DNA of 7,966 nucleotides, taken from positions 2,721 through 10,686 of the forward strand of contig MGSR01000018.1 in NCBI GenBank assembly GCA_001798565.1, given 5' to 3'. Below, piece after piece: positions 1-6,388 of this stretch. A program made the position numbers and the translations under genes. The first letter of the stretch is position 1, and each line of letters opens with the position of its first letter. The notes beneath the pieces are model-generated. The model was given only the letters and a program-made list of their open reading frames with translations. It did no database searches and had not been told where the DNA came from. The stretch is from Deltaproteobacteria bacterium RIFCSPLOWO2_12_FULL_60_16 (GTDB taxonomy: Bacteria; Desulfobacterota; Binatia; UBA9968).

Positions 1-945
1 GATGGCCCGGTTGTTGAGGGGATGCGCCCGGGCTTGGCCCAGCGCGCGCCATTCCTCGGCGGTAATTCCCCGGGCGAATACGTTGGGATCGAACGCCGGA
101 GTGCTGGCCATGGCTAAAATGGCGCCGCTGCGGACATCGAGGGCGACGATAGCCCCATCCTTTCCCTTGAGGGCCTCGTGGGCGGTTTCCTGGAGGTCGC
201 GATCGACCGTGAGGTAAACGCTGTGGCCCGGAACGTCTTCGACTTCATGAAGGACCCTTACCCGCCTTCCCAGGGCGTCGACCTCCACCTGTTGTCCGCC
301 GCTGCGGCCGCGTAGAAATTCCTCCCATCTCCGCTCCAGCCCGAACTGGCCGATCTCGTCTCCCATGCCGTAGCCCTCTTCCTTCTGAGCCTTGAGCTGT
401 CTGGGACCAATCTCCCCCAGATAACCCAGGAGATGAGCCGCCGTGCTGTTGAGCAGGTAGCTGCGTCTGGGTCGGACGCGCAGGGATACGCCGGGCAGGT
501 CGAGCTGGTGCGTCTCGACCGCCACCAGGGCGCGCCAGTCCACGTCCCTTCCCAGGACGATCTCCTCGAAGGGCGGCCTTCCCTTGTTTTGCTCCAGCAG
601 GCCCAGGAAGTCCCCCTCGTCCCTTGCGAGGAAACGGGCCAGGCGGCGCAGGGTCAGAGCCGGATCGTCGGTGTCTTCAGGCACGAACAGCAGATCGAAA
701 GACGGGCGGCTGTCGACCACGAGTTGTCCGTTGCGGTCGAAGACCATCCCTCTGGTCCCGGGGATCTTTTTGAGCCGGATGCGGTTGTTTTCGGAAAGGT
801 AGGTGAAGCGCTCTCCCTGAAGGACCTGAAGCACGAAGAGCCTGCCCAAGAGCAAAAGAAACACGATCGCGGCGATCGTCATGAGGAAGTTCGCCCGCCG
901 GCGAAACTCCGGGGGCACGTCTTGTCGAAACGCGATCGGCAGCAT
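1..945 (-). CDS. mrdA: Penicillin-binding protein 2, elongasome transpeptidase (N-terminal 315 residues, cut by window edge)
   Basis: PBP2 cross-links peptidoglycan during lateral-wall growth, anchored in the inner membrane with its enzyme domain in the periplasm. The reading frame is open from the ATG at 945 to base 1. Visible in order: a basic cytoplasmic tail, one membrane helix (about residues 19-40), the start of the dimerisation/pedestal domain with PGTRGMVFDRNG (62-73), the linker FGLERRWEEFLRG (201-213), and the start of the transpeptidase fold with GAIVALDVRSGAILAMAS (264-281). The frame leaves the window at LNNRAI, which in this family lies a few residues before the catalytic SxxK, so the active site is not seen. 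The family is usually about 600-650 residues. The gene starts 7 bases after the mreD stop. The start is a little uncertain: GGAAG abuts the ATG, so the ribosome site may be the GGAGGAAG inside the mreD end. GTG at codon 10 or ATG at codon 22 are less likely because they shorten the tail before the helix. Confidence 0.93.
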   Translation of the reverse strand, partial: MLPIAFRQDVPPEFRRRANFLMTIAAIVFLLLLGRLFVLQVLQGERFTYLSENNRIRLKKIPGTRGMVFDRNGQLVVDSRPSFDLLFVPEDTDDPALTLRRLARFLARDEGDFLGLLEQNKGRPPFEEIVLGRDVDWRALVAVETHQLDLPGVSLRVRPRRSYLLNSTAAHLLGYLGEIGPRQLKAQKEEGYGMGDEIGQFGLERRWEEFLRGRSGGQQVEVDALGRRVRVLHEVEDVPGHSVYLTVDRDLQETAHEALKGKDGAIVALDVRSGAILAMASTPAFDPNVFARGITAEEWRALGQARAHPLNNRAI

Positions 946-952
946 CTTCCGA

Positions 953-1456
953 CTACAAAGGCACCGTTACTTCCTCCAGCATCTTCTGACCACGCCGGAG
1001 AAGGGAGAAGGCCCATGGGGCCAACACCGCCGCCACCAGGGCCTCCAGGAAAATATATTTCAGCACTCCAATCCAGAGCCCGTCCGCGGCGAGAAAGAGG
1101 GTCCCGACCAAAATCAGAGCGGCCCCTTTGATCCAGGACGCGGCAAAAACCACCGCGGCGCTCATAAAGGGATTATGGATCCAGATACTGCGCGAGCTCA
1201 GGTAAACCGCCAGGAATACCAGGGACATGGCGAAGGCGTTGAGGCCTAGAACCGGGCTGGAGAAAACATCCACGGAGTAGCCCAAGAGGAAACAGCCTAA
1301 AACGGCTCCTACGGTCGGGTGGTTCAAGCCCCAATAAACACAGAGGACAAGAATCAGATCCGGAACGATCGGCCCTAACGGGAGCAGATGCAGGAAAGTA
1401 GTTTGCACCAGCACCATGCCGAGACCGACCAACAAAAACAGCAAAAACAACTTCAT
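953..1456 (-). CDS. mreD: Rod shape-determining membrane protein MreD
   Basis: MreD is the small multi-spanning inner-membrane member of the MreBCD elongation complex; it works with MreC to control PBP2-RodA. The 167-residue product is almost entirely hydrophobic, with about five to six membrane helices. Family-like features are the N-terminal helix leading to QTTFLHLLPLGPIVPDLILV (residues 18-37) and the segment GAVLGCFLLGYSVDVFSSPVLG (about 50-71), which resembles the G-x-x-x-G-x-x-x-D pattern typical of MreD. Length is normal (about 160-170). The ATG at 1456 has GGAG five bases upstream, in the 24-base gap after mreC. It sits third in a leftward mreB-mreC-mreD-mrdA series, and the sequence family is so variable that this position is as strong an argument as the protein itself. 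The short C-terminal tail RRGQKMLEEVTVPL would be cytoplasmic or peripheral. Confidence 0.92.
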   Translation of the reverse strand: MKLFLLFLLVGLGMVLVQTTFLHLLPLGPIVPDLILVLCVYWGLNHPTVGAVLGCFLLGYSVDVFSSPVLGLNAFAMSLVFLAVYLSSRSIWIHNPFMSAAVVFAASWIKGAALILVGTLFLAADGLWIGVLKYIFLEALVAAVLAPWAFSLLRRGQKMLEEVTVPL

Positions 1457-1480
1457 CTAAGCTCCGTGATTCGAGAAAAA

Positions 1481-2314
1481 CTACCTTGCGCCCGGCGCCG
1501 CTTCCGCGGAGACGACCAGGACCTCTTCAAGCCGGTATGGGTCGACGGCCAGGGCGACCTCCACGTACTGGAACAGCCCGAAGGTCTTTTTGCGTACCTT
1601 GGCCACGGTGCCGACCAGCAGCCCTTTGGGAAAGATCCCGTCGAGCCCGGAGGTGATCAGGCGGTCGCCTTCCTGGATCTCTTCGCTGCGCTTGGCGTAT
1701 TTCATGATCGGGCCGCTATCCAATGAGCCGGACACGATTCCGCGCGCGCGGCTTCTCTGATCGACAACGTCCACGCCGCTGTTGGGATCCGCGATCAACA
1801 GGATCTTGGAGCTCCTTGACGTGACCGCCACCACCTGACCTACGACTCCCGCCGGCGAGACCACCGCCATCCCCCGGCGCACTCCGTCCGCGCCTCCTTT
1901 GTCCAGGACGAAAGTGCGAAACCAGGTGCTGGCGCTGTTTCCTATCACGGCCGCGGTGACGGAGCCCGAAGGCAGCTGGGAACGGAAATCCAGCAGCTCC
2001 TGGAACCGGCGGTTGGTGGCTTCCACCTCCAGGAGCCGATTCTTTTCCGCCTCCAGCTCTGTAATGCGTCCCTTGAGTCTCTCGTTCTCGGAGGCAATCC
2101 TCATCAGGTTCAGGTATCCCTGCTGCAGCTCTTTCAGCTTCGCCATTGTTAACTGCGTTCCGATCTGCAGCGGCCGCATCAGGGTAAGCAGCAGGGGGCC
2201 CACAGGGTCTCCTCGCAGGTGACCTCTGGCGGCCGCGGAAAGAATATACAGGGAGAAAAGGACGCAAAGAAAGGAGGTGAGCAGGATCTGGTTTCTACGC
2301 ACAAAAGCGAGCAT
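1481..2314 (-). CDS. mreC: Rod shape-determining protein MreC
   Basis: MreC is a bitopic membrane protein that links cytoplasmic MreB to periplasmic wall enzymes and activates PBP2. The 277-residue product shows a short basic N-terminus, one membrane helix (about residues 9-28), a coiled coil rich in E, L and R (about 62-110, including ENERLKGRITELEAEKNRLL) and then the two-part beta domain (about 115-270). Family hallmarks are WFRTFVLDKGGADGVRRGMAV (131-151, with KG..DGV..GM), VVSPAGVVGQVV (151-162) and LITSGLDGIFPKGLLVG (219-235). Length is typical. The ATG at 2314 has GAG six bases upstream; the stop is 24 bases before mreD. It lacks the long C-terminal proline-rich extension that some proteobacterial MreC proteins carry. 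Confidence 0.96.
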   Translation of the reverse strand: MLAFVRRNQILLTSFLCVLFSLYILSAAARGHLRGDPVGPLLLTLMRPLQIGTQLTMAKLKELQQGYLNLMRIASENERLKGRITELEAEKNRLLEVEATNRRFQELLDFRSQLPSGSVTAAVIGNSASTWFRTFVLDKGGADGVRRGMAVVSPAGVVGQVVAVTSRSSKILLIADPNSGVDVVDQRSRARGIVSGSLDSGPIMKYAKRSEEIQEGDRLITSGLDGIFPKGLLVGTVAKVRKKTFGLFQYVEVALAVDPYRLEEVLVVSAEAAPGAR

Positions 2315-2365
2315 GGAAAGCTCAATTCCTATCGAGGATGGAATCCGAGGGCATGCCCCAAGCGC

Positions 2366-3490
<1,125 letters not shown>

Positions 3491-3516
3491 CTAAAGACGC
3501 GCATCGGGCGGAGCGG

Positions 3517-3545
3517 TTGCAACGGGGGCCGGCATTCCATATCAT
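3517..3545 (+). promoter_or_regulatory. Candidate sigma70-type promoter for ppiD and the downstream phosphatase
   Basis: TTGCAA (3517-3522), a 17-base spacer, then TATCAT (3540-3545). The -10 matches five of six consensus positions and the -35 four of six, with ideal spacing. Transcription would begin near 3552, giving a leader of under 40 bases that contains the GGAGGGG ribosome site (3573-3579) ahead of the ATG at 3590. It points away from the mreB promoter; the two -35 boxes are about 40 bases apart, back to back. Confidence 0.55.
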
Positions 3546-3589
3546 GACAGAGTTTGCCGGGATAGATTTCGCGGAGGGGAAATTCACCA

Positions 3590-5500
3590 ATGCTAGATTT
3601 TCTGCGCAAGAAAAAAAGATCCTGGGTGATTACGCTCTTTCTGGCTATTATTGTGCTGGTTTTTGTCCTCTGGGGAGTCGGGAGCTATGTCAACGAGCCG
3701 AGATTGGAAAGCGTCGCGGAGGTCAACGGAGAGGTGATCAGCCAGAGGGAACTCGAGGTTCATTACCAGAGACTGGTTGAATTGTATCGAGGTCTGTTCA
3801 AGGGGACTTTGACCCAGGAGACGCTGCGGGGCCTCAATCTGAGAGGCGCCATCGTCGAGGAGTTGGTCCAAAAGCGTCTGTTACTGCAGGAGGCCCGACG
3901 GCTTGGCCTGGAAGTGTCCGACGAAGAGATCATGGAGGCTATTGCCAGGGCCCAGGAGTTCCAGGTCGACGGCCGCTTTAGTAAGAACCGCTATCTCCAG
4001 GTCCTGCGGTCGAACCGGGTGAGCCCGGCGCAATTCGAGGTCGAGCGACGGGAGCAGATCACCATTCAAAAACTCTATGACATCATTCAGGACTCCCTTC
4101 AGGTCACCGACGGAGAGCTCAGAGAAAGGTATCGCCTGGAGCAGGAAAGGGTAAACTTTTATTTTGTCCGCCTCGCGGCGGGTGATTTCGTATCGCGAGT
4201 CCAGGTTACGCGGGAGGAGATTAAAAATTATTACCAACGGAACCGGGAGGCCCTCAAAGAGCCTTTAAAGGTTCAGGTAGAGTACCTGAGGTATCCTTTT
4301 GATTATTTTTCCTCGCAGGTCCAAATCGGCGAAAAGGAGGCGGAAGATTATTACCGGACCCATCGCGATGAAAAGTTTTACCAGCCCAAGGGAGTTCGTC
4401 TGCGTCATATCCTCTTGCGCTTGCCTCCCGCGGGAGATCCGAAACAAAAGGATGCCGCGCGCTCTAAGGCCGAGGCGGTGCTTCAGGAAGCCCGCACGGG
4501 AAAGGATTTTGCCGGGCTGGTGAGGAGGTACTCCGAGGACCCAAGCGCGGCGCAGGGCGGCGATGCCGGATGGTTCGCGCAGGGCCAGTTGTTGCCGTCC
4601 GTGGAAAAAGTCGCCTTTGCTTTGAAAAAGGGCGAGATCAGCGGTGTGGTGGAGAGCGCCTTGGGCTACCACATCCTCAAGGCGGAGGAGGTGCGCGAGG
4701 CAAAAACCAAGGGTTTCAAGGAAACAAGAGAGGAGATCGTGCGCGCCATCAAGGCGGAACGTGGCAGAAGCGAGGCAGCCAAGGCGGCTGATGCGGACCG
4801 GGAAAAGGCGCTGTCAGGATCGGAGCTGTCGGCGTTGGCCAAGGAAAGAGGAGTGCCGTTAAGAGTCACGCCCTTTTTCTCCGGCTCTGATCCTCTCCCG
4901 GAAGTAGGTCGGGTAGAGGATTTTCAGAAGGCGGCCTTTTCTCTCCCGGTTAAGGAGCTGAGTCCGGCCATCGAGGGGCCCAACGCCTATTATCTCTTGA
5001 GGGTAAACCAGAGACGGGAGCCGTTGGTCCAGCCTCTTGAGTCTGCTCGCCTCGATATAGAGAAGAGGCTGAAAGAGACCAAAGCCATGGAACTCGCCTC
5101 GCAGAAGGCCAACAGCTTGCTCGGAGAGCTGAAAAAGCAAAGAGACATCAAAAAACTTGCGGCGGACCATGGGTTACAGGTGGAGGAGACCGGATGGTTT
5201 GTCCGCAGCGAGCCGGAGATCGCGAAGATCGGCGCGCTTCAGGAGATCCGGCCCGGCGGCATTCCGATCTCCTCCTACCAACCCGTCGCGGACCGGATCT
5301 ACTCCCAAAGGACGAGCCTTTACCTTTTTGCCTTCAAGGAGGGCCGGGCGGCGGACATGGAGCGCTTTGAGAAAGAGAAAAGTCAGCTTCACGCGCAGGT
5401 GCTGGCGGCGAAAAGACGAATGGCCTTGCAGAAATTTATCGACGGGCTCAAGGCGAAGGCCAAAATCGTGGTTCCTGCCCGCTCCCTGGAGGAGAGCTGA
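3590..5500 (+). CDS. ppiD: Membrane-anchored parvulin-type peptidyl-prolyl cis-trans isomerase (PpiD/SurA family)
   Basis: PpiD-type proteins are inner-membrane foldases that act on newly exported periplasmic and outer-membrane proteins. The 636-residue length matches PpiD (about 620) and not soluble SurA. In order: a basic start MLDFLRKKKRS, one membrane helix (about 13-33) that is an uncleaved anchor, a SurA-N-like chaperone region (about 40-170, with EVNGEVISQRELE at 44-56), helical linkers, one parvulin domain (about 267-367) and a C-terminal helical chaperone region. Parvulin marks are VRLRHILL (269-276), YSEDPSAAQGGDAGWFAQG (314-332) and ESALGYHIL (355-363); the two conserved His are H273 and H361. 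PpiD in E. coli has a degenerate, inactive parvulin domain; this one keeps the main residues, so isomerase activity is plausible. The start has GGAGGGG 10-12 bases upstream. The phosphatase gene follows after 54 bases, probably on the same transcript. Confidence 0.9.
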   Translation: MLDFLRKKKRSWVITLFLAIIVLVFVLWGVGSYVNEPRLESVAEVNGEVISQRELEVHYQRLVELYRGLFKGTLTQETLRGLNLRGAIVEELVQKRLLLQEARRLGLEVSDEEIMEAIARAQEFQVDGRFSKNRYLQVLRSNRVSPAQFEVERREQITIQKLYDIIQDSLQVTDGELRERYRLEQERVNFYFVRLAAGDFVSRVQVTREEIKNYYQRNREALKEPLKVQVEYLRYPFDYFSSQVQIGEKEAEDYYRTHRDEKFYQPKGVRLRHILLRLPPAGDPKQKDAARSKAEAVLQEARTGKDFAGLVRRYSEDPSAAQGGDAGWFAQGQLLPSVEKVAFALKKGEISGVVESALGYHILKAEEVREAKTKGFKETREEIVRAIKAERGRSEAAKAADADREKALSGSELSALAKERGVPLRVTPFFSGSDPLPEVGRVEDFQKAAFSLPVKELSPAIEGPNAYYLLRVNQRREPLVQPLESARLDIEKRLKETKAMELASQKANSLLGELKKQRDIKKLAADHGLQVEETGWFVRSEPEIAKIGALQEIRPGGIPISSYQPVADRIYSQRTSLYLFAFKEGRAADMERFEKEKSQLHAQVLAAKRRMALQKFIDGLKAKAKIVVPARSLEES

Positions 5501-5554
5501 TTCCAGCTGAGCGAACCCGATCTCAGGCAAAATTTTCCCGGCAGAGGGCTATGG

Positions 5555-6199
5555 ATGCGGATTTTGCTTCTCAGACATGGGGAGACCGATTGGAATCTCC
5601 AGGGACGCTGCCAGGGCGTCGCGGACATAGATCTCAACGACACGGGCAGGCAGCAGGCGGGGGAAATTGCCGCCGCCCTCAGTGCGGAAAAGATTCACGC
5701 AATCTATTCCAGCGACCTTAAGCGGGCGATTCAGACCGCCGAGATTATCGGCGGGGCGCACCGGCTGGAGGTGGCCGTGGATTGCGATTTTCGTGAGCTC
5801 GACCACGGGGCTTTTGAAGGACTGACCTTTGCCGATATTCGGACCTCCTACCCTGACTTTCTTGGGCGCTGGCGAAGCGCTCCGGCGGATCTGGTTGTCC
5901 CCGGCGGAGAGCGGCTGGTGGATGTGGAAAAAAGGGCTTGGAAGGGCATAGAGCGGGTCGTGCAGGGCCATCCCGCCAACGCAACGGTCGTGGTGGTGAG
6001 CCATAACTTTCCCATCCTGACCGTTCTCTGCCGCATTACGGGGACGCCGCTGAACGACTACCGCGCCTTTCGCGTCGCGCCTTGCGAGCTCCACAGCATC
6101 AGCTATGACTCCAAGGCCGGATGGAGCATCCTGCAGCTGGGCGGCGGCGACGATGGCAGACCTGCCGCCCCGAACAAGGGAACTGTTTCTTTGAGTTAG
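5555..6199 (+). CDS. Histidine phosphatase family protein (phosphoglycerate-mutase-like)
   Basis: The protein belongs to the branch-1 histidine phosphatase superfamily, whose members hydrolyse or transfer phosphate through a phosphohistidine intermediate. All expected residues are visible in 214 aa: RHGE at 7-10 (R7, nucleophile H8), R57 in SSDLKRAIQTAE (52-63), the acid E81 in ELDHGAFEGL (81-90) and the second His H150 in VVVVSHN (145-151). Length fits the small cofactor-independent or phosphatase-type members (GpmB, CobC, PhoE, sugar-phosphatase types), which sequence alone does not separate; there are no cobalamin genes nearby to support CobC. The last ~20 residues are polar and probably disordered. 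ATG at 5555 is preferred over the out-of-frame ATG at 5551 because AGAGGG ends six bases upstream and the protein then begins MRILLLRHGE, as in the family. Cytoplasmic, likely co-transcribed with ppiD. Confidence 0.92.
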   Translation: MRILLLRHGETDWNLQGRCQGVADIDLNDTGRQQAGEIAAALSAEKIHAIYSSDLKRAIQTAEIIGGAHRLEVAVDCDFRELDHGAFEGLTFADIRTSYPDFLGRWRSAPADLVVPGGERLVDVEKRAWKGIERVVQGHPANATVVVVSHNFPILTVLCRITGTPLNDYRAFRVAPCELHSISYDSKAGWSILQLGGGDDGRPAAPNKGTVSLS

Positions 6200-6388
6200 C
6201 TGTCTCTTGGCGGCCATTTTTTTCTTCCGTTCGATTCTCTTCGTCGGTCCCGATCCTTTGCCGTTTTGCGACACTTTTTGGTGCAGTTGCCGTAGGGCGT
6301 CACCCGATCGCACTGATTACCTGCCAAACAACGCCAAGGTGGTTGGCGTGGTAATTGCATCGACGTAGAACAAGAGGGCTTGAATTCG
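6200..6388. other. Intergenic region between the phosphatase and the coiled-coil gene
   Basis: These 189 bases contain no convincing gene. The first ~90 bases are pyrimidine-rich on the plus strand, in contrast to the purine-rich coding regions on both sides. A run of seven T (6217-6223) follows GGCGGC (6209-6214), which can pair with GCCGCC inside the phosphatase end (6164-6169), but the 39-base loop makes this a weak terminator. The second half holds a nested inverted repeat (6316-6355). The ribosome site AGAGGG lies at 6373-6378, ten bases before the ATG at 6389. I found no promoter with good boxes and spacing. Confidence 0.6.
6316..6355. repeat. Nested inverted repeat with two possible pairings
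   Basis: An inner perfect inverted repeat, ACGCCAA (6331-6337) and TTGGCGT (6343-6349), has a five-base loop GGTGG. Flanking it, ATTACC (6316-6321) can pair with GGTAAT (6350-6355), leaving a nine-base bulge on the left side. A second copy of GCCAA at 6323-6327 could replace the one at 6333-6337 as partner of TTGGC (6343-6347), giving a longer stem with a larger loop. It is not followed by a T run, so it is not a normal terminator. It may be an operator or a structured leader for the gene starting 34 bases downstream. Confidence 0.5.

Noticed and set aside
433..1131. 232-codon open frame on the plus strand opposite mrdA and mreD
   Set aside because: It crosses two clear minus-strand genes and their junction; the product is a low-complexity mix of H, Q, R and P with no family signature. 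It is an antisense by-product of high GC content.
2349..2358. Perfect ten-base palindrome GGGCATGCCC between mreB and mreC
   Set aside because: A single ten-base palindrome in GC-rich DNA is expected by chance, and there is no second copy or promoter context to support a binding site.
5507..5526. Small inverted repeat CTGAG/CTCAG between ppiD and the phosphatase
   Set aside because: Five pairs around a ten-base loop, with AAAATTTT and not a clean T run after it; more likely chance than an attenuator.
6164..6223. Possible intrinsic terminator after the phosphatase (GCCGCC/GGCGGC stem then seven T)
   Set aside because: The stem is only six pairs with a 39-base loop, and GCCGCC has closer competing partners in GGCGGCGG just upstream. 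Too weak to call.
5549..6313. 254-codon minus-strand frame opposite the histidine phosphatase
   Set aside because: The plus-strand protein has all catalytic motifs of its family; the opposite frame has no recognisable domain and mirrors its codons.
6343..6371. Possible promoter TTGGCG-17-TAGAAC before the coiled-coil gene
   Set aside because: The boxes are weak, and transcription would start near 6378, removing the ribosome site at 6373-6378.
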